This document shows positions 16,761 through 25,492 of a stretch of DNA of 64,000 bases, one piece after another. Location: assembly GCF_900107305.1 (NCBI RefSeq), contig NZ_FNPL01000005.1:62001-126000 (forward strand), read 5' to 3'. Origin of the DNA: Thermoactinomyces sp. DSM 45892. GTDB taxonomy: Bacteria; Bacillota; Bacilli; Thermoactinomycetales; Thermoactinomycetaceae. The notes beneath the pieces were generated by a model, which was not told the DNA's origin, did not search any database, and worked only from the letters and a program-made list of their open reading frames with translations. The position numbers were made by a program, and so were the translations under genes. The first letter of the stretch is position 1, and every line of letters begins with the position of its first letter.

Positions 16761-18299
16761 ATGCAAATTCAATCCATCATTCTGCTTTTAGCCTCACTAT
16801 TGGCAGGATTTGGGGCAGGCTACTGGATTCGGAAAATGACTGCGGAAGCCCGCATCGGAAGTGCTGAGAAGGAAGCGCAGGCAATTGTTGAAAAGGCTCA
16901 TCAAAATGCGGAAGCAGCCAAAAAAGAAAAGATTTTTGAAGCACGTGATGAAGCCCATCAGCTTCGGATGGATGTAGAAAAAGAAATTCGCGAACAACGA
17001 AACGAATTACAACGTTTTGAGCGTCGTCTCGCACAAAAAGAGGAGACACTTGAACGAAAGCAACATGGTGTAGAGCGTCGTGAGGAAGCTCTGGCAAATA
17101 AAGAGCGCCAACTAGAAGCGCGAGTGGAACAAATCGAAGATCTGCATCAAAAGCAAGTTCGTGAGATGGAACGGATTTCGAACTTGACTACAGACGAAGC
17201 AAGACAGCTGATTCTAACCAAAGTAGAAAACGAGATGCGTCATGAAACGGCTCAAATCGTGAAGGATATGGAGCAACAAGCTCTAGAAGAGGGAGATAAA
17301 CGGGCTCGTAATATCTTGTCTCTTTGTATCCAACGTTGTGCTGCGGATCACGTGGCGGAAACAACGGTCTCTGTGGTTACCTTACCGAACGATGAGATGA
17401 AGGGACGAATCATTGGGCGTGAAGGGCGTAATATCCGTACTTTGGAAACATTGACGGGTATTGACCTCATTATCGATGATACGCCAGAAGCCGTTATTCT
17501 GTCTGGCTTTGATCCAATTCGTCGTGAAGTAGCTCGAGTCGCACTCGAAAAACTCGTAGCTGATGGTCGAATCCATCCAGCTCGCATTGAAGAGATGGTG
17601 GAGAAGTCCCGTCGTGATGTGGATGAGCGCATTCGAGAATACGGAGAACAAGCTACTTTTGAGACGGGTGTTCATGGAATTCATCCAGATTTGATCAAGA
17701 TCATAGGTCGATTGAAATTCCGTACAAGTTATGGACAAAATGTCTTAAAACATTCGATGGAAGTGGCACATCTCTGTGGTTTGTTAGCAGCTGAATTAGG
17801 TGAAGATATTCATTTAGCGAAGCGTGCAGGTCTTTTGCATGATATCGGAAAAGCAATTGACCATGAAGTGGAAGGTTCTCATGTAGAAATTGGTGTAGAG
17901 TTGGCCAAGAAATACAGTGAACATCCGGTCGTAATCAATAGCATTGCTTCTCATCATGGTGATTGTGAAGCTGAAAGTGTCATTGCTGTGTTAGTACGTG
18001 CGGCTGATGCATTATCGGCGGCTCGCCCAGGAGCACGACGTGAGACGTTAGAAGCTTATATCAAGCGACTGGAAAAACTAGAAGAGATCTGTGAGTCATT
18101 TGAAGGCGTCGAAAAATCATACGCTATTCAAGCAGGACGTGAATGCCGCATCATTGTTCGACCAGAAGAAGTGGATGATGTAGAGGCAAGTCGCCTTGCG
18201 CGTGAGATTACAAAACAGATTGAGAGTCAGCTGGATTATCCAGGACAAATCAAAGTAACGGTAATTCGTGAAACAAGATCGGTAGAGTATGCAAAATAA
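16761..18299 (+). CDS. rny: Ribonuclease Y
   Basis: A membrane-anchored endoribonuclease of 512 residues that starts much mRNA decay in Gram-positive bacteria. In order: N-terminal membrane helix ([18 protein letters not shown]), coiled coil to about residue 190, KH RNA-binding domain ([17 protein letters not shown]) and HD domain ([12 protein letters not shown], with SHHGD following). Length matches the family (about 520). ATG 16761 has an excellent AGGAGGTGA ribosome binding site. ymdB follows after a terminator, as in Bacillus. Confidence 0.97.
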   Translation: MQIQSIILLLASLLAGFGAGYWIRKMTAEARIGSAEKEAQAIVEKAHQNAEAAKKEKIFEARDEAHQLRMDVEKEIREQRNELQRFERRLAQKEETLERKQHGVERREEALANKERQLEARVEQIEDLHQKQVREMERISNLTTDEARQLILTKVENEMRHETAQIVKDMEQQALEEGDKRARNILSLCIQRCAADHVAETTVSVVTLPNDEMKGRIIGREGRNIRTLETLTGIDLIIDDTPEAVILSGFDPIRREVARVALEKLVADGRIHPARIEEMVEKSRRDVDERIREYGEQATFETGVHGIHPDLIKIIGRLKFRTSYGQNVLKHSMEVAHLCGLLAAELGEDIHLAKRAGLLHDIGKAIDHEVEGSHVEIGVELAKKYSEHPVVINSIASHHGDCEAESVIAVLVRAADALSAARPGARRETLEAYIKRLEKLEEICESFEGVEKSYAIQAGRECRIIVRPEEVDDVEASRLAREITKQIESQLDYPGQIKVTVIRETRSVEYAK

Positions 18300-18328
18300 A
18301 GTGGCTGGAACGCCGCTTTATTTTTTTT
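18298..18328 (+). terminator. Terminator after rny
   Basis: AAAGTGGC / GCCGCTTT stem (18298-18305 with 18312-18319, one G-T pair), 6-base loop and a T tract. The stem begins inside the rny stop codon. Confidence 0.8.
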
Positions 18329-18364
18329 AAGTTTTTAAATGAGGTTGGAGGAAATATTAAATTT

Positions 18365-19165
18365 ATGAGAATTTTAATGATAGGAGATGTCGTAGGCCGC
18401 CTTGGTCGACAGACTCTTCAAACGTACGTACCACAATTGAAAAATGCTTATCAACCAGATGTCATTGTTGTAAATGCGGAAAACGCAGCGAATAATGGAA
18501 GAGGGGTCACGAAAGAGATCGTTCGAGAGTTTCGATCTCTCGGAGTGCATTGTTTAACACTTGGCAACCATACATGGGGACAGTCAGAGATCTTTGATTT
18601 TATTGAGGAAGAGGAATACTTGGTACGACCTGCCAACTATCCGGAAGGAACACCTGGTAAAGGGTTTACCACTCTGTCCACTCCGAAGGGGAAAGTTACG
18701 GTTATGAATTTGATGGGACGTAGTTTTATGTCTCCTCTCACCTTGGATTGCCCGATGAAAAGTTTTGAAAAAATGTATAAACAAATATCTGCAGGACACT
18801 ATATTTTGGTTGATTTTCATGCTGAAACTACCTCTGAGAAACAATCTTTTGCTTGGTTTGTAGATGGAAAGGCATCTGCGGTGATTGGCACGCATACACA
18901 TGTACAAACAGCAGATGAACGAATCCTTCCTAAAGGCACAGCTTATTTAACAGATGTGGGAATGGTGGGTCCTTATGATGGAATTATTGGAATGGAGCGG
19001 GAGTTAGTTATTCGTCGCTATCTCACTCAATTACCCGTTCGTTTCGAAGTAGCTGGCGGTAGGTTTCAGTTAAATGCTGTTCTTCTTGATTTTGATACTT
19101 CGACTAAAAAGGCTAGGCGAATTCAAAGGATTCGAATTGACGAAGACTCACCGTGGTTTCGTTAA
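18365..19165 (+). CDS. ymdB: YmdB-type metallophosphoesterase
   Basis: A 266-residue phosphoesterase of the TIGR00282/YmdB family. It carries GDVVGRLGR, NAENAANNGRGV, LGNHTW and the metal-binding GTHTHVQTADE. In Bacillus YmdB hydrolyses 2',3'-cyclic nucleotides and influences the motility/biofilm choice. The ATG at 18365 is 13 bases after GGAGG, a long spacing, but the protein aligns from MRILMIGD. It sits between rny and spoVS exactly as in Bacillus. Confidence 0.94.
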   Translation: MRILMIGDVVGRLGRQTLQTYVPQLKNAYQPDVIVVNAENAANNGRGVTKEIVREFRSLGVHCLTLGNHTWGQSEIFDFIEEEEYLVRPANYPEGTPGKGFTTLSTPKGKVTVMNLMGRSFMSPLTLDCPMKSFEKMYKQISAGHYILVDFHAETTSEKQSFAWFVDGKASAVIGTHTHVQTADERILPKGTAYLTDVGMVGPYDGIIGMERELVIRRYLTQLPVRFEVAGGRFQLNAVLLDFDTSTKKARRIQRIRIDEDSPWFR

Positions 19166-19226
19166 TAACTTCGGTAGTTTTCGAATAAAATTCTTTCTGA
19201 TTTTTCATTTCTATCTACATTTTTAA

Positions 19227-19255
19227 GAAGGAATTTTTAAAACTTAGTCGAATAT
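19227..19255 (+). promoter_or_regulatory. Sigma-H promoter of spoVS
   Basis: GAAGGAATT (19227-19235), 11-base spacer, GTCGAATAT (19247-19255) fits the sigma-H pattern RNAGGAWWW-N11/12-RNNGAATWW at every position. spoVS is sigma-H dependent in Bacillus subtilis. Confidence 0.78.
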
Positions 19256-19297
19256 ATTAGGAGTGGACTCACTCATAACCATCGAGGAGGTACAGTC

Positions 19298-19558
19298 ATG
19301 GAAGTATTAAAGGTTTCAGCAAAATCTAACCCGAATTCTGTAGCAGGCGCACTCGCTGGTGTTTTGCGTGAACGCGGTCAAGCGGAAATGCAAGCTATTG
19401 GAGCGGGTGCACTTAATCAAGCAGTAAAAGCTGTCGCGATTGCACGAGGATTTGTGGCGCCTAGTGGGATTGATCTCATATGCGTTCCAGCATTTACAGA
19501 CATCGTAATCGATGGAGAAGAGCGTACGGCGATCAAACTAATCGTAGAACCTCGCTAA
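19298..19558 (+). CDS. spoVS: Stage V sporulation protein S
   Basis: An 86-residue protein of the Alba-like SpoVS family, starting MEVLKVSAKSNPNSVAGALAGVLRE and nearly invariant among spore formers. In Bacillus it is needed for late sporulation and influences septation. The ATG follows GGAGGTACAGTC. The sigma-H promoter upstream and the terminator downstream make it monocistronic. This gene is one of the firmest signs that the organism sporulates. Confidence 0.97.
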   Translation: MEVLKVSAKSNPNSVAGALAGVLRERGQAEMQAIGAGALNQAVKAVAIARGFVAPSGIDLICVPAFTDIVIDGEERTAIKLIVEPR

Positions 19559-19585
19559 CTCAGATTGGTATATAATTTTTAGTAA

Positions 19586-19620
19586 AAACCTGTTTATCAT
19601 AATAGACAGGTTTATTTTTT
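19586..19620 (+). terminator. Terminator after spoVS
   Basis: AAACCTGT / ACAGGTTT stem (19586-19593 with 19606-19613), 12-base loop, then ATTTTTTATT. Confidence 0.8.
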
Positions 19621-19689
19621 ATTGAGATTGATATTCTCAACTAATCACAGTAGGCAGATACATGAATGGTATGTTGGAGGGATGTACGT

Positions 19690-20655
19690 ATGTGGATTAT
19701 AGATGGGCATTGTGATGTGCTATTAAAATTATGGAATTATCCAAATCAATATGATTTCTATGAGGAAGGTTCGACATTAGATGTTTCGTACGATGGTTTA
19801 TGCGCTACCAATAGCTTCATCCAAAACTTTGCCGTTTTCGTCCCACCCCGAATTCCAATAGGACAACGCTTTTTAGCAGCGGCCCAGCAAATTGATATTT
19901 TTTATCAAAAGGTGTTGCGGGATCAATCAAAAATGGCTTTCATTACAAATCGAGAGGAGCTGGATGATTTACGCGTAGTTCGTGAAAAGGACGACCATGC
20001 TCTGATTGGGGCAATCTTATCTCTAGAGGGTGCAGACGCTCTTCAAGGGGAGATTGCCTATTTGCGATTATTTCATCGTCTAGGAGTACGCTCTATGGGT
20101 CTTACGTGGAACTATGCAAATGAAGTAGCGGATGGAGTTCAAGAGATACGTAATGGAGGGCTAACTCGATTTGGGCACGAAGTGTTGGAAGAGATGAAAA
20201 AACTAAAAATGATTTGTGATGTATCTCATCTCTCTGTCCGAAGTTTCTGGGATGTGATGGAGTACTCCGATTTATCTGTGATGGCGAGTCATTCCAATGC
20301 ACGCGCCTTATGCCCGCATGTGAGAAATTTAGATGATGATCAAATTCGAGCATTGATTCAGAAAGATGGTATGATTGGTGTGACGTTTGTCCCATATTTT
20401 GTTTATCAACCAGCAAACGAGTCAAATATAAGTCATGTCATACGGCATATTGAACATATTTGTGAACTGGGAGGGGCGGATAATATCATGTTTGGTTCTG
20501 ATTTTGATGGAATAGAGGAAAAAGTGGCAGGTTTAGAAACGACAAAAGAGTACTCTTCATTCATCCACATGCTATTGCAATATTATCCATCTGATTTAGT
20601 AGAAAAATGGGCATGGAAAAGCAGTTATGTATTCTATAGTAAAGCGTTTTCATAG
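19690..20655 (+). CDS. Membrane (renal) dipeptidase family protein, M19
   Basis: A 321-residue zinc dipeptidase of the M19/renal dipeptidase family. It starts MWIIDGHCDVLLKL, with the HxD metal ligands in GHCD. A conserved Glu (LSLEGADAL), His (VMASHSNARAL, DVSHLS) and the FGSDFDG segment complete the metal site. ATG 19690 has GGAGG nine bases upstream; a longer start at 19666 has none. No signal peptide is present, so it is probably cytoplasmic. The substrate is presumably a dipeptide, but family members also act on other amide bonds. A similar gene sits near spoVS and the ferredoxin oxidoreductase in many Bacillales. Confidence 0.88.
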   Translation: MWIIDGHCDVLLKLWNYPNQYDFYEEGSTLDVSYDGLCATNSFIQNFAVFVPPRIPIGQRFLAAAQQIDIFYQKVLRDQSKMAFITNREELDDLRVVREKDDHALIGAILSLEGADALQGEIAYLRLFHRLGVRSMGLTWNYANEVADGVQEIRNGGLTRFGHEVLEEMKKLKMICDVSHLSVRSFWDVMEYSDLSVMASHSNARALCPHVRNLDDDQIRALIQKDGMIGVTFVPYFVYQPANESNISHVIRHIEHICELGGADNIMFGSDFDGIEEKVAGLETTKEYSSFIHMLLQYYPSDLVEKWAWKSSYVFYSKAFS

Positions 20656-20907
20656 CAAATTGTATAAATATACGTTAATGTGAATTAAATCTAGTGGTTT
20701 GTTGGTATAGTGAAACAGAATGTGAACAATTTTAGAAGGGAAACGGTTGCTTTTTCAGGTGGGCAGGTCTAGAATGATAAATGAAAATGCGTTAGACGAC
20801 TCACCACAAAAATAGGCTGTATCTTTCATTTGTGAAGAGCCGATCTAGATCTAACATATAAATGATATTGTAATCGTTGTGTTTGGGAGTTTAAAGGAGA
20901 TGAGTTC

Positions 20908-22668
20908 ATGATTAAGCAGCTTTCGTGGAAAGTGGGCGGACAGCAAGGTGAAGGGATCGACAGTGCCGGTGAGATTCTTTCGACTGCATTAAACCGACAA
21001 GGTTATCATCTATATGCGTATCGCCACTTTTCCTCTCGGATTAAAGGTGGACATTCAAATACGAAGCTTCGTATGAGTACCGATCCAATCGGTTCGATCG
21101 CCGATGACCTCGATATTTTGGTTGCATTTGACCAAGAAACGATCGATCTTAATGCACACGAGTTAATCAAAAACGGTGTCATCTTGGCAGATGAAAAGTT
21201 TGATCCTACATTACCTGAAGGTATTACAGCTCACTTATTAGCGGTACCATTCACGAAAATCGCTGAAGAAGTTGGCATGGCTCAGATGAAAAATATGGTG
21301 GCGGTAGGTGCTTCGACAGCTCTCCTCGGATTGCCACTTGCTGCGTTCCGTGAAGTAATCGAAGGACGCTTCTTGAAAAAAGGACAAAAAGTCGTTGATA
21401 AGAACATGGAAGCGATTGAACGTGGCCGTGACTATGTGAAAGAACTTACAATTGATGACCTTCCTAATTTTGAATTAGCAACTTCAGACGGCCAAAAGCG
21501 TCTTTACATGATTGGTAATGATGCGATTGCATTTGGAGCTGTTGCGGCTGGTGCTCGTTTGATGGCTGCATACCCGATTACTCCATCATCTGAAATTATG
21601 GAATACCTGATTCGGAAACTTCCTGAGTTTGGTGGAACGGTTGTTCAGACAGAAGATGAACTGGCCGCGATTACGATGACCATCGGTGCCAACTATGGTG
21701 GTGTACGTGCGTTAACAGCTTCTGCTGGTCCAGGACTTTCTTTAATGACAGAAGCAATCGGACTTGCTGGTATGACAGAAACCCCGTGTGTGATCGTGGA
21801 TACCCAACGTGGTGGTCCAAGTACAGGTCTGCCAACTAAGCAAGAACAATCTGATGTGCTTTCTATGCTATATAGTACTCACGGAGAGATCCCTAAAATC
21901 GTAATCGCCCCAAGCTCTGCTGAAGAGTGTTTCTACGATACGATTGAAGCGTTTAATATGGCTGAGAAGTATCAATGTCCGGTTATTATCTTAACGGACT
22001 TAGCGGTATCTCTCGGAAAGCAAACGGTGGATCCGTTATCCTATGATCGAGTTAAAATCGACCGTGGAAAGCTACTTCCGTTTGATGCAGATCTCCCGCA
22101 ATTAGGAGACTCAGAATTGTTCCCACGTTATGAACTTACAGAAGATGGCATTTCTCGTCGTACACTTCCAGGTACGAAAAATGGAATTCACCACGTTACA
22201 GGTGTTGAGCATAGTGAGACAGGTCGCCCTTCTGAAAGTGCTGAAAACCGGATTAACATGATGGATAAACGTTTAGGAAAACTTAGCCAAGATATCGGCT
22301 ATACCAATCCAGTAGCGGTTGATGCACATCATGAAGAAGCAGATCTTCTGGTAATTGGCTTTAACTCAACCAAAGGCACCATCGCTGAGGCGAGAGAGCG
22401 CCTTGAACTGGATGGTTTAAAAGTAAATCAAGCTCATGTACGTCAGTTAATGCCTTTCCCTACTGATTTATTGGCAGAACAAATGAAGAACGCGAAGAAA
22501 GTTCTAGTCGTTGAAAATAATGCGACAGGTCAGTTGACCTCCTTAATTAAGATGAATGTAGGAATGGCTGAGAAAATCGAATTCTATGGTAAGTATGATG
22601 GAAATCCATTTTATCCAGCTGAAATTACAAACGCATGTAAGGAGCTGTTAGTTCATGGCAACATTTAA
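20908..22668 (+). CDS. korA: 2-oxoacid:acceptor oxidoreductase, alpha subunit (gamma-alpha fusion)
   Basis: A 586-residue subunit in which the gamma-type domain (residues 1-190, WKVGGQQGEGIDSAGEIL, FSSRIKGGHS) is fused in front of the pyrimidine-binding alpha domain (from about 205, GNDAIAFGAVAAGARLMAAYPITPSSEIMEY). The enzyme oxidatively decarboxylates a 2-oxoacid, probably 2-oxoglutarate, reducing ferredoxin. There is no 4Fe-4S domain in either subunit, as in the two-subunit type. ATG 20908 follows AAAGGAGATGAGTTC. The beta-subunit gene overlaps by 14 bases. Substrate choice between 2-oxoglutarate and pyruvate cannot be settled by eye. Confidence 0.92.
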   Translation: MIKQLSWKVGGQQGEGIDSAGEILSTALNRQGYHLYAYRHFSSRIKGGHSNTKLRMSTDPIGSIADDLDILVAFDQETIDLNAHELIKNGVILADEKFDPTLPEGITAHLLAVPFTKIAEEVGMAQMKNMVAVGASTALLGLPLAAFREVIEGRFLKKGQKVVDKNMEAIERGRDYVKELTIDDLPNFELATSDGQKRLYMIGNDAIAFGAVAAGARLMAAYPITPSSEIMEYLIRKLPEFGGTVVQTEDELAAITMTIGANYGGVRALTASAGPGLSLMTEAIGLAGMTETPCVIVDTQRGGPSTGLPTKQEQSDVLSMLYSTHGEIPKIVIAPSSAEECFYDTIEAFNMAEKYQCPVIILTDLAVSLGKQTVDPLSYDRVKIDRGKLLPFDADLPQLGDSELFPRYELTEDGISRRTLPGTKNGIHHVTGVEHSETGRPSESAENRINMMDKRLGKLSQDIGYTNPVAVDAHHEEADLLVIGFNSTKGTIAEARERLELDGLKVNQAHVRQLMPFPTDLLAEQMKNAKKVLVVENNATGQLTSLIKMNVGMAEKIEFYGKYDGNPFYPAEITNACKELLVHGNI

Positions 22669-23521
22669 AGATTTCCGCAACAAAGTGAAGCCCAACTGGT
22701 GTCCAGGTTGCGGGGACTTCTCAGTACTCGCAGCTATGCAACGCGCGTTTGCTAATGTAGGTTTGGAACCGGAAGAAGTAGCGATCGTTTCAGGAATCGG
22801 TTGTTCAGGTCGAATCTCTGGTTATGTAAATGCATATGGCTTACACGGAGTACACGGTCGTGCACTGCCCATTGCTCAAGGATTAAAATTAGCGAACCGT
22901 GACTTAACTGTCGTAGCATCAGGTGGAGATGGGGATGGTTTTGCCATTGGTATGGGTCATACTGTACATGCGATCCGTCGTAATGTAGATGTTACGTATG
23001 TCGTAATGGATAACCAAATCTATGGTTTGACAAAAGGACAAACTTCTCCACGTAGTGCACAAGGATTTCAGACCAAAAGTACCCCTCAAGGATCGATTGA
23101 ACAGGCGATTTCTCCATTGGAATTAGCGCTATCCTTAAATGCTGGTTTTGTAGCACAATCATTCTCCAGTGACTTGAAACAACTTACTCATGTGATTGAA
23201 GAAGGTCTGAAACATAAAGGCTTTAGCTTAATCAATGTGTATAGCCCTTGTGTAACGTATAACAAAATTAATACCTACGAATGGTTTAAGCAAAATATCG
23301 TAAACCTAGATACCTTAGAGGGATATGATAATGCTAACCGAGCACAAGCTATGCAAACATTGATGGAGCACAATGGTTTGGTAACTGGAATCCTTTACCA
23401 AAACAAAGAGCGTCCACCATACGAAGCGATGATTAAAGGCTTTAAAGAAGAAGGGTTGGCAAAACAAGATCTCAATATTTCAGAAGAGCAGTTTAACCGC
23501 CTCATGTCTGAATTTGCATAA
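22655..23521 (+). CDS. korB: 2-oxoacid:ferredoxin oxidoreductase, beta subunit
   Basis: A 288-residue thiamine-diphosphate-binding subunit. It starts with the cluster-binding motif WCPGCGDF, has IGCSGR, and the TPP/Mg motif GGDGDGFAIGMGHTVHAIRRN, followed by NQIYGLTKGQTSPRS. The start overlaps korA and has AAGGAG upstream, so subunits are made in step. This is the catalytic subunit for oxidative decarboxylation of a 2-oxoacid to its acyl-CoA. It is followed by a perfect terminator palindrome at 23549. Confidence 0.93.
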   Translation: MATFKDFRNKVKPNWCPGCGDFSVLAAMQRAFANVGLEPEEVAIVSGIGCSGRISGYVNAYGLHGVHGRALPIAQGLKLANRDLTVVASGGDGDGFAIGMGHTVHAIRRNVDVTYVVMDNQIYGLTKGQTSPRSAQGFQTKSTPQGSIEQAISPLELALSLNAGFVAQSFSSDLKQLTHVIEEGLKHKGFSLINVYSPCVTYNKINTYEWFKQNIVNLDTLEGYDNANRAQAMQTLMEHNGLVTGILYQNKERPPYEAMIKGFKEEGLAKQDLNISEEQFNRLMSEFA

Positions 23522-23548
23522 GGTCTTATGTCCTCATTTTTCTCTCTC

Positions 23549-23594
23549 ATAAAAAAATAGGACCTCGAAAAAATTCGAGGTCCTATTTTTTTAT
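23549..23594. terminator. Perfect bidirectional terminator after korB
   Basis: A 21-bp perfect palindrome around an AAAA/TTTT loop: ATAAAAAAATAGGACCTCGAA pairs with its exact complement. Flanking A and T runs would stop transcription in both directions. The minus-strand promoter at 23624 reads straight into it. Confidence 0.92.
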
Positions 23595-23623
23595 GGAGAT
23601 TTTCATAAATAGGAACTTTTTAT

Positions 23624-23651
23624 ATATTAGACTAGTTTGCTATACAAACAA
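23624..23651 (-). promoter_or_regulatory. Minus-strand promoter with palindromic operator, apparently without a gene
   Basis: On the minus strand TTGTTT (23646-23651), 16-base spacer, TAATAT (23624-23629). The spacer contains most of a palindrome GTTTG-CTATA-CAAAC (23635-23649), as for TetR-type operators. An almost identical arrangement is at 46834. Transcription would reach the perfect terminator at 23594-23549 within about 70 bases, so only a short RNA could result. Confidence 0.4.
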
Positions 23652-23660
23652 AATCTCTAA

Positions 23661-23720
23661 AAAATAAAATGGGATTCCTGTCATCCTCCCTTACATAGCA
23701 AGGGGATAAGAATCCCATTT
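23661..23720 (-). terminator. Terminator of the MFS transporter gene
   Basis: AAATGGGATTC / GAATCCCATTT (23667-23677 with 23710-23720) with an inner CCCTT / AAGGG pairing. On the minus strand the stem is followed by a T-rich stretch. Confidence 0.75.
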
Positions 23721-23733
23721 ACGTATACTCGAA

Positions 23734-25272
23734 TTATTCGTCCTTATTAGTTGCAGTAGCCAGCGCTGCTTCATTTTGCTTTTTAAAGCGAGCTTCTACA
23801 AAATTTCCCTTGCCAACACTTATCGCAGCAAGTAGCCCGATGATAGAGAAAACGAGGGCAAGATAAAAACCGTTATTGATAGCAAGTTCGAGAGCATCAC
23901 GTAGAAATTGTTGAATCTGCGGGGAGACTTGCCCGCCAGAGTGCATAAGAATTTCTGGATTTGCTAATTGATCTATTTTATCAGCTGGAATACCTAACTT
24001 GGTTGCACCATCTTGTAGTTTGTGTTGGAGCTGATTATTTACGATCGTTGCCGTGATGGAAGCCCCTAATACACCGCCAATATTGCGCCAGAAACCGATG
24101 ATTGAACTAGTGATTCCTAGATAACGAGAATCTACATTGGCCGCGATGGCATTTTGAGCAGTACTCATTAAAGGTCCAAGTGCAAAGAAACCCAGTATGA
24201 TCATCAGAATGGTTATAGTAGCCCATGATGCAGTATGAGACAGCATGGTTAGTGCAATGCTACTTCCGATAGCAGATACCATCGAGATCGTTGATAAAGT
24301 ACGGAATGAGACCTTACTTTGCAAGATACCTGCTACACTGGCTCCAACCATCACAGAAAACATCATAGGAGTGAGTAGGCTGTTAGAGTTTGTTTTTCCG
24401 AGTACAGCCACAGCAAAGATAGGTAGATACGTAATCGAGGCAAATAGGATCGCACCTTGGCATAGACACATAATACTGGTTCCACGTACTACCTTATTCT
24501 TAAAGAGGTGGAGTGGCAAGATCGGCTCTGCAACTCTCTTCTCGGTTATGATGAAGGCGATTCCGAATACGACAGAGAGGGCAAATAAACCAATAATCTG
24601 CCAAGACCCCCATGCGTACTCTTTTCCTCCCCACTCTACTCCCAACATAAATGAAACGGTTGTAATAATAACAAAGACGGTTCCGAAATAATCGATCTTA
24701 GGTCGTACTTGAGAGCGCGACTCTTTCAAGGCAAATAGTAGAATGACAAACGCTAGGATACCAACTGGTATGTTTACAAAGAAACACCAACGCCAATCCA
24801 ATGAGGAGGAGATCCATGTTCCTAACTGTGGACCGGCTACGGAAGATAACCCGAAGATCCCAGCAAATACTCCTGTGAGCTTCGATGCTTCTTTCGGATC
24901 AGGGAATAACGAAAAGATAATGGTGAAACTAATAGGCATGAGAGAACCAGCACCAATCCCTTGCAGGACACGTGACCAAATTAATTGATCGATATTTTGG
25001 GAGAATCCACATAAGATCGATCCGGTAAGAAACAATGCAATCCCTATTAAGTATAGTAATTTTCTTCCAAATATATCAGACATTTTGCCGAAAACTAACA
25101 TGGTACTGGTGGACGCGAGCACATATGCGGTAAACACCCAGCTTACTCGGTCAAACCCACCGATATCTTCAATGACGGCATTAATTGCTGCAGAGGTAAT
25201 CGTGTTATCGAGTGATGCCATCAAAATGCCAAGTGCCATGGCTAGGAGAACTAATTTATTTTTTCCATTCAA
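23734..25272 (-). CDS. MFS drug:H+ antiporter, DHA2 (14-helix) family
   Basis: A 512-residue membrane transporter of the EmrB/QacA type with about 14 hydrophobic helices. The DHA2 motifs are visible: LDNTITSAAINAVIEDIG in helix 1, the loop motif FGKMSDIFGRKLLYLIG, and QGIGAGSLMPISF with GPQLGTWIS in the antiporter motif C region. It probably exports lipophilic cations, antibiotics or dyes using proton-motive force. The start is TTG at 25272 with GGAGGAATTACC upstream. It is inverted between korAB and tdh, where Bacillus has no such gene, so it looks inserted. A strong promoter with an operator lies upstream, but no regulator gene is adjacent. Confidence 0.9.
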   Translation of the reverse strand: MNGKNKLVLLAMALGILMASLDNTITSAAINAVIEDIGGFDRVSWVFTAYVLASTSTMLVFGKMSDIFGRKLLYLIGIALFLTGSILCGFSQNIDQLIWSRVLQGIGAGSLMPISFTIIFSLFPDPKEASKLTGVFAGIFGLSSVAGPQLGTWISSSLDWRWCFFVNIPVGILAFVILLFALKESRSQVRPKIDYFGTVFVIITTVSFMLGVEWGGKEYAWGSWQIIGLFALSVVFGIAFIITEKRVAEPILPLHLFKNKVVRGTSIMCLCQGAILFASITYLPIFAVAVLGKTNSNSLLTPMMFSVMVGASVAGILQSKVSFRTLSTISMVSAIGSSIALTMLSHTASWATITILMIILGFFALGPLMSTAQNAIAANVDSRYLGITSSIIGFWRNIGGVLGASITATIVNNQLQHKLQDGATKLGIPADKIDQLANPEILMHSGGQVSPQIQQFLRDALELAINNGFYLALVFSIIGLLAAISVGKGNFVEARFKKQNEAALATATNKDE

Positions 25273-25324
25273 GGTAATTCCTCCAACGTATTTTTTGTTT
25301 ATTATGCAGGAAGCGACTACATAT

Positions 25325-25373
25325 ATTTCGAATCACGAAATTCATTATACCAATCTGATCCCTACGAGGTCAA
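25325..25373 (-). promoter_or_regulatory. Promoter and palindromic operator of the MFS transporter gene
   Basis: On the minus strand TTGACC (25368-25373), 18-base spacer ending in TGG, then TATAAT (25344-25349): an extended -10 promoter. Next to the -10, across the start site, lies the palindrome ATTTCG-AATCA-CGAAAT (25325-25341, plus-strand reading). A repressor bound there would block the exporter gene. Confidence 0.65.
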
Positions 25374-25492
25374 TGAATGAGTTTTGTCCGCTCTAAAAGG
25401 ACATGTATCACTACCTTTATTGCTTCAAATCATTTATAATGATTCATGATATTATATATATAACTGAGCTAAAAAGGAAGGGAGTGTCCGTC

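Noticed and set aside
20656-20907. Structured leader or riboswitch before korA
   Set aside because: Only loose pairings (for example GGTCTAGA with TCTAGATC) were seen; no known riboswitch pattern and no clear promoter.
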